Source: an uncultured Lentisphaerota bacterium (GTDB taxonomy: Bacteria > Verrucomicrobiota > Kiritimatiellia > CAIQIC01 > JAGNIJ01). Taken from it: a DNA stretch of 37,182 nucleotides. The notes beneath the pieces are model-generated. The model was not told where the DNA came from. It did not search any database and saw only the letters and a program-made list of their open reading frames with translations. This document shows positions 26,742-35,751 of this stretch, piece by piece (positions within the stretch are counted from its first letter, which is position 1; every line of letters starts with the position of its first letter). Both the position numbers and the translations under genes were made by a program. The DNA is taken from assembly GCA_937870865.1 (NCBI GenBank), contig CALMZY010000312.1, positions 1-37,182 of the forward strand. The letters are read 5' to 3'.

Positions 26742-26981
26742 GCGCAAACAGTATCAAAAGGGATATTCGGTGACAACCAGAGGCCGCGTGACCCGAGAGG
26801 GGTTGAATCCGCCGAGATTTTCACAAAAACGCCGCGTATTTCGCGGAAATTGTTGTTGACCGGTTCTCTCGCGTCGGGGTACTAATGCTCCATACGTAGT
26901 CGTAACTACATTCATGTACGGGGTTTGTTCTGTCAGTTTGTGGCAAACGCCATGGGTGATCTGAACGTGGAGGTCTCAAAT

Positions 26982-27599
26982 ATGAAGAAAATGTGGTCGG
27001 TGTTGTTGGTTGCAGTTCTTTGCATCGCATTTACCGTTCCCTCCGTAACCGCCGCAGAAAAGAAACCTCAACCCGTCAAGGAGAAAAAGGCTCCTGCGAC
27101 CAAGACGGCCGAGGTCACCCAAGCCGAACTGGCCCATCTCCTCATTCAGGTTCTGGGTCTTTCGCGGTTCCTCCCGGCAGCCCCCAGCGACCAGCAGTGC
27201 TTTGCGTTGCTCATGGATAACGGCATTGCCCCGAAGGATGGATGGAAACCCGGCAGCCCGGTGGTGAAGGCGGATCTGGCCCGCGTGATTGTGCAGGCGA
27301 TGAAGAAACAGGGCGACATCAAACACCCCGAGGATCCGAAGGAATGGATCGACTACCTGAAAGCCCAAGGCGTTCCGCTCGACGCCGTGGGCGAAACCGC
27401 GAGCTACGTCGAACCTTTGGCGGAACCGGTGGCGGTCCATGTGGCCTCGCCCCAGGTCGATCCGCTGGATAAGCGTCACAAGTTCAATCCGCTCGACGAG
27501 ACCCAGTACGGCGTGGATATGGCCTATGTGGTGCGCGTGTTGAGCCAGTTTGAATTCATTGCCAACGAGTTCAAGCCGAAACCCGTGACCCAGGACTGA
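26982..27599 (+). CDS. Secreted protein with SLH-like segment, start of the exopolysaccharide locus
   Basis: Signal peptide MKKMWSVLLVAVLCIAFTVPSVTAA; VTQAELAHLLIQVLGL...GIAPKDGWKPGSPVVKADLARVIVQAM resembles SLH repeats. GGAGG Shine-Dalgarno. Confidence 0.65.
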   Translation: MKKMWSVLLVAVLCIAFTVPSVTAAEKKPQPVKEKKAPATKTAEVTQAELAHLLIQVLGLSRFLPAAPSDQQCFALLMDNGIAPKDGWKPGSPVVKADLARVIVQAMKKQGDIKHPEDPKEWIDYLKAQGVPLDAVGETASYVEPLAEPVAVHVASPQVDPLDKRHKFNPLDETQYGVDMAYVVRVLSQFEFIANEFKPKPVTQD

Positions 27600-27657
27600 G
27601 GCAGACGATTTTCGAGGATGAATTGTGGTGCATCAACGGAACCGAGGAGATAGGCCG

Positions 27658-28872
27658 ATGAAATGGACAAAATGGCTGTGTGCTTTTCTGTTTGTGCTGG
27701 TAATTGCTGATGCCGCGTGGGCCCGCGAGGGAGCAAAGCCGTTCCAGGTCAACAACCGCCTGCGCTTCGAGTATGACGACAACATTTACCAGTCTGAAAA
27801 TGACAAGGAAAGCAGCTTCAAGATCATTGAAGAGCTGGAATTCCTCGTCAATTTCAACCTGCAAAACACGTACATCGGCGTGCGCTATCGCCCCTCCTAT
27901 GTGTGGTGGGACGAGAGGCCGTCCGACAGCACCGATTTCCAGAATGAACTGGACTTCATCCTGAACCAGACGTTCTCGCCCCGGTTGACCTTGAGCGTGG
28001 TGGATACCCTGCGCCGCGGCGAATCCCCCAAGCTGAAGGATGACGCCGGCAATGTGGTCCGGGAGAACAGCGATTTCTACTACAACACCCTCAACGGCAC
28101 CTTGGGATATCTCCTTCGGCCGTCGACCCGGTTGGAACTGGCCGGCCGGTACATCGCCCTGCGGTATGACGAGGACATGTATTCCGACTCTGAGGATTAC
28201 GACCTGTACGTCGGCGGTCTGACCCTGCGTCACCAGGTGGTTCCGGAGACCACGCTGATTGGCGAGTTCCGCGGTGAGGGCGTCGAGTACGAAGGCCCGG
28301 ATCGCGGTTCGAAGAGCGTGTATGTGGGCGGCGGTGTTGAGCAGATCTTCAGCCCCAGCCTGATTGGTAATGTGGTGGGCGGCTACCAGCAGAAGGAATT
28401 CAACGACGACGAGATCGACTCCCAGAGTTCGCCGTATGTGGACGCCTCGGCCACGTTCCTTCCGACCCCGGCGACACGCATCAGCGCGGGCGTCGGCTAC
28501 TCCATGTTTGAGACCGAAGTGTATCCGTTCGCGAGTCAGGATCGTGCGCAAGTGTACGCCAGCATTGCCCATGATTTCACGGCGCGCGTGGCGCTCTATC
28601 TGTCGGGCAGCTACATCGTCGGGGATTACAGCGCGGACCAGGCGCTCCGCGAGCCCGATCCGGCCAATCCGTCGGTCGGCGCGAAGGACGGGCAGGAAGA
28701 GACCTTGCAGGTCAGCGCGCGCGTGACCTACCAGATCAACCGGTCGAACTGGCTGGAAGCTGGCTGGCAGTACTCTGACTTCACATCCGATCTCGAGTAC
28801 AATGACGGGGCCAAGATGCGCGAGGATTTCGTGGAGAACCGGGTTGATGTGGGGTGGAAGACCCAGTTCTAA
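27658..28872 (+). CDS. Outer-membrane beta-barrel protein (exopolysaccharide-locus type)
   Basis: Signal peptide MKWTKWLCAFLFVLVIADAAWA; alternating strand pattern throughout (YIGVRYRPSYVWW, WLEAGWQYSDFTSDLEY); ends ENRVDVGWKTQF with C-terminal Phe. Confidence 0.82.
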   Translation: MKWTKWLCAFLFVLVIADAAWAREGAKPFQVNNRLRFEYDDNIYQSENDKESSFKIIEELEFLVNFNLQNTYIGVRYRPSYVWWDERPSDSTDFQNELDFILNQTFSPRLTLSVVDTLRRGESPKLKDDAGNVVRENSDFYYNTLNGTLGYLLRPSTRLELAGRYIALRYDEDMYSDSEDYDLYVGGLTLRHQVVPETTLIGEFRGEGVEYEGPDRGSKSVYVGGGVEQIFSPSLIGNVVGGYQQKEFNDDEIDSQSSPYVDASATFLPTPATRISAGVGYSMFETEVYPFASQDRAQVYASIAHDFTARVALYLSGSYIVGDYSADQALREPDPANPSVGAKDGQEETLQVSARVTYQINRSNWLEAGWQYSDFTSDLEYNDGAKMREDFVENRVDVGWKTQF

Positions 28873-28940
28873 TTCCGGGAGCGCACAGGGAAAGGTTGCT
28901 CGGACCGGATTTCAGGTCATTATCCAGCAGGTCTTGCCGT

Positions 28941-28971
28941 GCTAGTGAGGCGAAAGCCTCACTAGCTTTTT
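28941..28971 (+). terminator. Intrinsic terminator/attenuator-like hairpin before the Wzc-like gene
   Basis: GCTAGTGAGGC-gaaa-GCCTCACTAGC-TTTTT: perfect 11-bp stem, GAAA loop, T5. Confidence 0.85.
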
Positions 28972-28987
28972 GGGGAACCGACGATTC

Positions 28988-31126
28988 ATGGATCAAGTTC
29001 AGACTCAGTCCCAGTCCGGTGAAGGCAGTTTGCATTTCTTCGACTACTGGCGCGTCATCCGGTCGAGGAAGGAAGTCATTCTTGCCGTCATGCTTCTGGT
29101 GGTCGTGACCGGCACGGCCTTCACCCTGACGCTGCCCAGGAAGTACATGGCGAATGCGCGGATCATGGTCCGCGAAGACGCCATGGACATCGACGTGTTT
29201 GAGCGGCAGTACGTCGCCGGCTACAACCCGTTCTTCATGCGGACCCAGTACGAGATCATCCAGTCCCGGCAGATTCTCTACCAGGTGATCAACAATCTGA
29301 ATCTCCAGCAGGTCTGGGGGGAGAAGGCGCATGACGACGGCGCGCCGCTGACCCGCGAAGATGCGTTTGTCCTGCTCTCCCGCTCGATCAAGGTCGAGCA
29401 ATTCCGCGACACCAGCCTGATTGACATCCAGGTGTATCGCGAAGACCCCGAAGAAGCCGCCCGGATTGCCAATGAAATCGCGGCGGTTTACAGGGACCAG
29501 CGCCTCACCGCCAAGAGGCAGGAGGTCAAGCGCGCCGTTGAAGTTCTGGAGAGCGAACTGCAGAAACAGCAGGACCGCGTGGACCGGGCCGAGCAGGAAC
29601 TCGAGAAGATCCGAAAGGAACTGGGCGTCAGCGTGATCTCCAAGGGGTTCCAGGCCGACAAGCTCCGGCTGCAGCAGCTCGAGGCTGACCGCATCGCCGC
29701 GCGCGTGGACATGCTGGTCCGCAAGGCGCGCCTGGATCAGCTGGAGTCGCTGGACGGCGACGAGCTGATGAACGCGTCGTCGTATATCGTTAACGACCAG
29801 AATCTGACCACGATCAAAGCCCAACTGGCCGACTCCGAAGTGAGCTTGAAGGTCCTCCTCGAGACCTACGGCGTCAATCACCCCGAGGTGAAGAGACTTC
29901 AAGCCGGTGTGAACGAACTCAAGCAGAAGTTGAGCAATGCCCTGGAGGGGCTGAAGACGGGGCTGCGCGCGGACTACGCCGTCGCGCTTGAGAAGTATAA
30001 CGTGCTGGCCTCGGAACTCGAAACGGCGCGCAAGAGCGACATCGATGCCGAACGCGAGAAATTCCTTCCGTTCGACAAGGCGGAACGCGAGGTGGAAGTC
30101 CAGCGTCACATCCTCGATGCCCTGCGCGCGCGCGTGGCCCAGACGGGGATCGAGATCGAGGTGCCGAGGACGCCCGTGGAAATCACGGATCCCGCCGAGC
30201 CGCCCATGTTGAACCGGCCGGTCAGCCCCAATATTGTCATGAATATCCTGCTCAGCCTGATTCTCGGCCTCGCGGCGGGCATTGGTCTGGCGTACTTCAT
30301 TGAGTACCTGGATACGTCGGTGAAGACGGTGGATGACGTGGAACGATTCCTGGGCCTGCCCGTCATCGGCGTGATTCCTCAGAAAGTCCGCCCGCTGGTT
30401 GAGGAGGGCCCGGATAGTCCGCACGCGGAAGCGTACCGCGTGCTCAAGACGAACATGCAGTTTGCCAACAAGGGGATCGGCGCCGGTGCGTTTGCCGTGG
30501 TCAGCGGCGGCGTCGGCGAGGGCAAGTCCACGACGTTGTTCAATCTCGCCTACATCTGTGCCCAGCTGGGGGATAAGGTGCTGATCGTGGATTCGGATCT
30601 TCGCCGCCCGGTCCAGCATACGATCCTGAGCATGTCCAATCGCTTCGGCCTGACCAACGTGCTGATGAGGGACGTGCCGATCGAAGAGACGATCAAGCCC
30701 ACGAGCATTCCGAACTTGCACTTCCTGCCCAGCGGCAAGCTTCCCCGATCCTCGCTGGGCCTGCTCAATTCCCAGCGCATGCGTGAATTGGTGAAGAATC
30801 TGAAGGCGCGGTACGATTACGTGTTCTTCGATTCCCCGCCGATCATGGGTGTTACGGATGCGTCCATATTGGCCAGCGAAGTGGACGGCGTTCTGCTGGT
30901 TGTGCAGTATCGGAAGTATCCGAGGATCATTTCGTCCCGGGCGAAGCGGATGATCGAGAATGTCGGCGGGAATCTGCTCGGCGTCGTGCTCAACAACATA
31001 AATATTCTTCGCGACGACTATTACTATTATTATCATTCGTACTACTCGCATTACTACCAGTCCGACGAGTCGAAGCCGGCCGACGAAATTCAGGCGGCTC
31101 CGGAACAGAAAAAGGACAGTTTGTAA
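28988..31126 (+). CDS. Polysaccharide co-polymerase / BY-kinase (Wzz + Wzc-like tyrosine autokinase)
   Basis: Wzz-like N-terminus FFDYWRVIRSRKEVILAVMLLVVV; Walker A VSGGVGEGKSTTLFNLA; Walker A' KVLIVDSDLRRP; YDYVFFDSPPIMGVTDA; C-terminal Tyr cluster DDYYYYYHSYYSHYYQ. Confidence 0.95.
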   Translation: MDQVQTQSQSGEGSLHFFDYWRVIRSRKEVILAVMLLVVVTGTAFTLTLPRKYMANARIMVREDAMDIDVFERQYVAGYNPFFMRTQYEIIQSRQILYQVINNLNLQQVWGEKAHDDGAPLTREDAFVLLSRSIKVEQFRDTSLIDIQVYREDPEEAARIANEIAAVYRDQRLTAKRQEVKRAVEVLESELQKQQDRVDRAEQELEKIRKELGVSVISKGFQADKLRLQQLEADRIAARVDMLVRKARLDQLESLDGDELMNASSYIVNDQNLTTIKAQLADSEVSLKVLLETYGVNHPEVKRLQAGVNELKQKLSNALEGLKTGLRADYAVALEKYNVLASELETARKSDIDAEREKFLPFDKAEREVEVQRHILDALRARVAQTGIEIEVPRTPVEITDPAEPPMLNRPVSPNIVMNILLSLILGLAAGIGLAYFIEYLDTSVKTVDDVERFLGLPVIGVIPQKVRPLVEEGPDSPHAEAYRVLKTNMQFANKGIGAGAFAVVSGGVGEGKSTTLFNLAYICAQLGDKVLIVDSDLRRPVQHTILSMSNRFGLTNVLMRDVPIEETIKPTSIPNLHFLPSGKLPRSSLGLLNSQRMRELVKNLKARYDYVFFDSPPIMGVTDASILASEVDGVLLVVQYRKYPRIISSRAKRMIENVGGNLLGVVLNNINILRDDYYYYYHSYYSHYYQSDESKPADEIQAAPEQKKDSL

Positions 31127-31139
31127 AAGAGGTTTTGGA

Positions 31140-31919
31140 ATGTTGAAGCGTGTAATTCTCGCCGTTTGTGTGTTGGCCGTGATCTTTTCTGCTGGTTGCC
31201 GCACACGCAATCGGTACAGCTATGTCGTTCCGGCAACGTCGAAGCCGGTTCCTGCGGCGGAGCGGGCCCGGCCGGCATTGATTGCGTCGGCGCCGCTTCT
31301 TTCGGTTTCGACCGCCAGCACAGCGGTTGTATCGAAACCGGCAACAAGGCCCGCCCCCGCGCTTCAGCCGCCGGCGTCGCCAGCCCCGGCGAGGAAAGAT
31401 TCCGCTGCGACATCCGTCGCTTCGTCCTCCTCCGCGTACCGTCTGAAGGTTGGAGACCCGGTGGTCATCTATCTGCGGGGGATTCCTGGTGTTCCCGGAG
31501 GGGAACAGCAGCTCGAGGATATCATTGACGAGAATGGCGGCATCAACATGCCGTACGTGGGGGCGATCGAGGCCGGCGGCAAGACCAGTACGGGGCTTGA
31601 GCAGGCCATCCAGAAGGCCTACATCGATCAACAGATTTACAAGACCGTTACCGTGAATGTCGTGGTTCCTTCGCGGAGCTATTATGTCCGCGGCGAGATC
31701 AAGCAGCCGGGCCGGTTCCTCCTGATGAGCCGCGTTACCGTCGTCCAGGCGATTGCCGCGGCGGGCGGATTTACGGAGTTTGCGAATCACTCGAAGGTGG
31801 AAATCCTGCGGGGCAACCAGCGTATTCGCGTGGACGTTGATGAAATTGAAAAACATCCCGATCGGGACAGAGAGCTCGAATCGGGTGACGTAATCATCGT
31901 GCACAGGAGCTTCTTCTAG
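31140..31919 (+). CDS. Polysaccharide export lipoprotein (Wza-like; Poly_export/SLBB)
   Basis: Lipobox FSAGC at the N-terminus; YRLKVGDPVVIYLRG; SYYVRGEIKQPGRFLLMSRVTVVQAIAAAGGFTEFANHSKVEILRGNQ; LESGDVIIVHRSFF. Confidence 0.93.
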   Translation: MLKRVILAVCVLAVIFSAGCRTRNRYSYVVPATSKPVPAAERARPALIASAPLLSVSTASTAVVSKPATRPAPALQPPASPAPARKDSAATSVASSSSAYRLKVGDPVVIYLRGIPGVPGGEQQLEDIIDENGGINMPYVGAIEAGGKTSTGLEQAIQKAYIDQQIYKTVTVNVVVPSRSYYVRGEIKQPGRFLLMSRVTVVQAIAAAGGFTEFANHSKVEILRGNQRIRVDVDEIEKHPDRDRELESGDVIIVHRSFF

Positions 31920-33848
31920 TTGCAAGGCAACGAGCCATGTCGCGGCGTTGAGCCAACGCCCCGGCGTCGGCGCCGTCACGCCGTCCCGAACTCAACCCGC
32001 CGATCCGTTCTCGACTGGGTTGCGATCTCGCTGCTTCTTCTTCCCTCGCTGGTCGGCGTCTACCTGTTCGGTGCGGTACGCCTTTGGTCGATCTGTCCGC
32101 TGATGTTCGCCTCGTCGATTGGATTGATGTTGTTCTTTCTTCGGCCTTTCGCCGGGGCGGATTTGAGGCAACTGCAAGTGCCGCCGGGCGGAATCCTCTG
32201 GCTGCTCGTCTTCGTGTTCCTGGCGGTCATGGTTCCGCGGGGTTCCGTGCCGTACGACGGGCGGTTCGAAATCCTCAAACTGGCCAGCTATATGGGCGCC
32301 TACTGGGCGTGGTCGGAACTGGCTTCGCATCACAGGCGCTGGCGAATCCTCCTCGGCTTGTTGATCTTCGCGGTGACGCTGATCGCGTGGTACGCCATCG
32401 TCCAGCACAGCCACGGAACGCGGATGGTGCTGAATCTTGAAAGGCCGGACCAGTACGGGATGCGGGCCAGCGGCACCTATTTCTGCCCCAACCATTTTGC
32501 GCATCTGCTGGGAATCATCATTCCCCTCTGCCTGGCGTTGGCGCTGATGCCATCCGCCGGAGTGCCTTTGAGATTGCTCGCGGGGTATGGTCTGGTCCTT
32601 TGTCTTCCCGTCATGTTTCTGACGCAGTCCCGCAGCGGCTGGATTGGAACGATTGCCGGGCTGAGCACCGTGATCTGCATGGTGGGAGCGAGACGGGGAA
32701 GAAAGTTCTTTCTCATCACTCTTCTGGTCGTTCCTTTGGTTGTCGCGGCAACCGCGGGCGGATTGTGGATGTTCTCCGATATCTTCCGGGATCGAATCCA
32801 GATGGCCATCCAGGGCGACATCCGCCTTCGGATCTGGCCGGATACGCTGGCCATGATCCGCCAGCAGCCGTGGCTGGGCTGGGGCGCGGGCAGCTACCAG
32901 TGGATCTTTCCGCAATTCAGGACGCTCAGCGATCAGATGCTTTTCAACTATGCTCACAACGAGTACCTGCACTTCGCGGCAGACTACGGCCTGGTCGGGC
33001 TCTTCCTGTTTGCGCTGGTTGTGCTGACGGCCTGCGTCCGTTTCTTCGGGGCTTATCTCAAGGCGGATCGGGACCGGGATGCCTACCTGGTCGCCGGCCT
33101 TCTGGGAACTCTGGCGGCGACGTTTGCGCACGCCATATTCGATTTCAACCTGCATATCTTTTCCAACAACCACGCAATTATCATGATCGCGGGAACGACC
33201 ACGGCATGCCTGTACGCAACCGGTCTTTGGAAACCGCGCCCGCTGAAGTCGCCGGCATGGATGCTCGTTTACGGAGGCGGTGCGCTGGCCGCTCTTGTGC
33301 TCGCGGTGATGACCGTGAAGGTGTTCCTGTCCTACGGGCTGCACTTCATCGGAGAACAGCGCCGCGAGCAATTCCAGATGTCCCGGGCCAGCGACCTGTT
33401 CGACAAATCCATCGCCGCGGACGCCGGCAACTGGCGTCCCTACATGAGCAAGGCGCACGTCTTCATGTCGCAGAGCTTCTGGAACTTCGACGCGGATGAA
33501 AAGGTCCGGCAGGCGCGGGATGCCGTGGCGCTCTATGACAACGCGCTGGCTCGCAATCCGTATGACCTGGAGGCGGTTTTCGGGCTGGGCAAGGCCTACA
33601 ATGTTCTGGGGGAACAGGAAAAAGCGCTCGATTGCCTTCGCCGGGCGGTGGCGGCAGACCCCGAACACCTGTTCTACGCATCCCACCTGGGCCTCCAGCT
33701 TCGTCGAATGGGCCGGGACCAGGAGGCTCTCGATGTTTTCCGGCAGGCGGCGGCGAAGTGGAACAACGAAATGGTCCTGCTGAACATCAAGGCGCTGGAG
33801 GAGAAGCTCGCGGCAGCCACGGCGGCGACCAACGCGCCAGCCCCGTAA
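31920..33848 (+). CDS. O-antigen ligase/polymerase-like (Wzy/WaaL) membrane protein with C-terminal TPR-like region
   Basis: Many TM segments; TQSRSGWIGTIAGLSTV; WLGWGAGSYQWIFPQF...NYAHNEYLHFAADYGLVGLFLF; TPR-like NPYDLEAVFGLGKAYNVLGEQEKALDCLRRAVAADPE. TTG start immediately after the upstream stop. Confidence 0.88.
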   Translation: MQGNEPCRGVEPTPRRRRRHAVPNSTRRSVLDWVAISLLLLPSLVGVYLFGAVRLWSICPLMFASSIGLMLFFLRPFAGADLRQLQVPPGGILWLLVFVFLAVMVPRGSVPYDGRFEILKLASYMGAYWAWSELASHHRRWRILLGLLIFAVTLIAWYAIVQHSHGTRMVLNLERPDQYGMRASGTYFCPNHFAHLLGIIIPLCLALALMPSAGVPLRLLAGYGLVLCLPVMFLTQSRSGWIGTIAGLSTVICMVGARRGRKFFLITLLVVPLVVAATAGGLWMFSDIFRDRIQMAIQGDIRLRIWPDTLAMIRQQPWLGWGAGSYQWIFPQFRTLSDQMLFNYAHNEYLHFAADYGLVGLFLFALVVLTACVRFFGAYLKADRDRDAYLVAGLLGTLAATFAHAIFDFNLHIFSNNHAIIMIAGTTTACLYATGLWKPRPLKSPAWMLVYGGGALAALVLAVMTVKVFLSYGLHFIGEQRREQFQMSRASDLFDKSIAADAGNWRPYMSKAHVFMSQSFWNFDADEKVRQARDAVALYDNALARNPYDLEAVFGLGKAYNVLGEQEKALDCLRRAVAADPEHLFYASHLGLQLRRMGRDQEALDVFRQAAAKWNNEMVLLNIKALEEKLAAATAATNAPAP

Positions 33849-33923
33849 AACGGCCGGTCCGCTGGCCCGCCCGCTCGTTCCTTCCCTCGCGCCGAAAAAG
33901 ATTGCCTCTTTCGATAATTATGC

Positions 33924-33947
33924 TACGTTCAAAACTAATTGAACGTA
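33924..33947. promoter_or_regulatory. Perfect inverted repeat, candidate operator
   Basis: TACGTTCAA-aactaa-TTGAACGTA, 9-bp arms, 6-bp spacer. Confidence 0.7.
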
Positions 33948-33951
33948 ATGA

Positions 33952-34030
33952 AACTTGCCGTGTATGGTAGGAGGCAAGTTCAGTCCTCCCGGCGCCCCGC
34001 CGGGAACTGACCGGGACGAAGTCTGCCCGG
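33952..34030 (+). promoter_or_regulatory. Structured 5' leader (tandem hairpins) of the GbsR-type gene
   Basis: AACTTGCC/GGCAAGTT (33952-33980); CAGT-cc-TCCCGGC/GCCGGGA-ACTG (33981-34009); CCGGG/CCCGG (34011-34030). Confidence 0.5.
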
Positions 34031-34109
34031 GAGAGCGTTGAATCCGCGTCTGGAAAGGAGCGACCTCCAGCCGCGTGATCCTCCGAATCCATTCACAAGG
34101 AGCCGTACA

Positions 34110-34610
34110 ATGAACCAGGAACTGCAATCCCTTCGCCAGCGCTTCATCGAGACCGCGGGCCACTTCACGCAATCGCTTGGAGCCGGCCGGGTGCTGGGCC
34201 AGATTTTTGCCCACATCTACTTCAGCCGCGACCCGCAGTCCCTGGATGATCTGACACGGAAACTGGAAATCAGCAAAGGCAGCGCCAGCATGGCGGTTCG
34301 CCAGTTGGAGCAATGGGGGGCGCTGCGCAGGGTCTGGATCAAGGGCGACCGAAAAGACTACTACGTGGCGACGGACGAGTTCGGCCGGATCATCCGCAAG
34401 GCGTTGCTGGACATGATCGGCCGAAAGATGGAGACGTCAGACGGACTTCTCGAGGATTCGCAGGCGCTTCTCCAGGAACGGATGCGGAACGGGAAGAAGG
34501 CCGATGAGGACTGGGCCTTTATCGACGACCGTGTAAAGAAACTTCAATCGTTTCGTGACCGCGCCCAAGGGCTTTGGGATAGTTCGATTCTGAAAATGCT
34601 GCTGAAATAA
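34110..34610 (+). CDS. GbsR/MarR-family transcriptional regulator
   Basis: [76 protein letters not shown] winged-helix pattern; AAGGAG Shine-Dalgarno. Confidence 0.88.
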   Translation: MNQELQSLRQRFIETAGHFTQSLGAGRVLGQIFAHIYFSRDPQSLDDLTRKLEISKGSASMAVRQLEQWGALRRVWIKGDRKDYYVATDEFGRIIRKALLDMIGRKMETSDGLLEDSQALLQERMRNGKKADEDWAFIDDRVKKLQSFRDRAQGLWDSSILKMLLK

Positions 34611-34629
34611 TGGAGGTTCCTGTCCAGTC

Positions 34630-35745
34630 ATGAAAGTTCCCCTTCTCGATCTGCAAGCACAGTACCGCGCCATCAAATCCGAAATAGATCCCGTGGTGGC
34701 CGAGGTCTTCGACTCGCAGTACTTCATCCTCGGTCCCCGGGTCGTTGAGTTTGAAAAAGCCGTAGCGGCCTATTGCGGTTGCGCCCATGCGTGCGGCGTG
34801 TCTTCCGGCACGGACGCCCTGCTGATGGCCTTGATGGCCGAGGGCATTGGGGCGGGGGACGAGGTGATCACAAGCCCTTACACATTTTTTGCCACCGCGG
34901 GGTCCATTGCCCGAACCGGCGCCAGGCCGGTCTTTGTTGATGTGGATCCGGCGACCTGCAACATCGATCCGGCGCTGATCGCCGCGAAGATCACGCCGCG
35001 AACGAAGGCCATCATGCCGGTCCATTTGTACGGCCAGTCGGCGGACATGGATCCGATCGTGAAGCTGGCGAAAAAACACGGGCTCGTGATCATCGAGGAT
35101 GCCTGCCAGGCGATCGGTACCGAATACAATGGCCGGCGAGTCGGCTCGATCGGCGACTACGGCTGCTTCTCGTTCTTCCCTTCCAAGAACCTTGGGGGCG
35201 CCGGGGATGGCGGACTCGTGACAACGAACGATTCGCGCCGCGCCGCGAAGCTGAACTCTCTGCGCAATCACGGCATGGAGCCGAAGTACTATCACAAGAT
35301 GATCGGCGGCAATTTCCGGCTGGATGCGCTTCAAGCCGCGGTGCTGAACGTGAAGCTCAAGCATTTGGAATCGTGGACGGCGGCGCGCCGGGCCAACGCG
35401 AAGCGATATGATGTTCTGCTTGAAAACAGCGGCTTGCTGAAGAAGGGAATCGTCAGCCTGCCCGCGGTTGTCCGGGAACGCCATATCTTCAATCAATATG
35501 TCATCCGTGCCGACCGCCGGGACGATCTCATCGCGCACTTGAAGAAACACGACATCGGGTGCGAGGTGTACTACCCGGTTCCGTTGCACCTTCAGGAATG
35601 CTTTGCCCATTTCGGCCACAAGGCAGGCGATTTCCCTGTGAGCGAGAAGGCCGCGCTCGAAACGCTGGCCCTGCCGGTTTATCCTGAATTGACGGACGAG
35701 CAGGCGCGGTTTGTCGTGGATACGGTGGCAAGTTTTTACGCGTAG
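34630..35745 (+). CDS. DegT/DnrJ/EryC1/StrS family aminotransferase
   Basis: [96 protein letters not shown] (PLP lysine). Confidence 0.95.
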   Translation: MKVPLLDLQAQYRAIKSEIDPVVAEVFDSQYFILGPRVVEFEKAVAAYCGCAHACGVSSGTDALLMALMAEGIGAGDEVITSPYTFFATAGSIARTGARPVFVDVDPATCNIDPALIAAKITPRTKAIMPVHLYGQSADMDPIVKLAKKHGLVIIEDACQAIGTEYNGRRVGSIGDYGCFSFFPSKNLGGAGDGGLVTTNDSRRAAKLNSLRNHGMEPKYYHKMIGGNFRLDALQAAVLNVKLKHLESWTAARRANAKRYDVLLENSGLLKKGIVSLPAVVRERHIFNQYVIRADRRDDLIAHLKKHDIGCEVYYPVPLHLQECFAHFGHKAGDFPVSEKAALETLALPVYPELTDEQARFVVDTVASFYA

Positions 35746-35751
35746 CGGACC

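Noticed and set aside
26856-26886. TTGACC-N18-TACTAA as promoter of the exopolysaccharide locus
   Set aside because: Plausible location but poor -10 match; not strong enough to list as a feature.
28781-31210. 809-aa minus-strand ORF antisense to the Wzc-like gene
   Set aside because: No domain resemblance; opposite strand encodes a textbook BY-kinase.
31199-31213. CGCACACGCAATCGG, resembling the LacI-type half-site
   Set aside because: Inside the Wza-like coding sequence, only the first half matches; likely chance.
31992-33686. 564-aa minus-strand ORF antisense to the O-antigen ligase-like gene
   Set aside because: His/Arg/Gln-rich shadow translation; opposite strand shows proper TM and TPR patterns.
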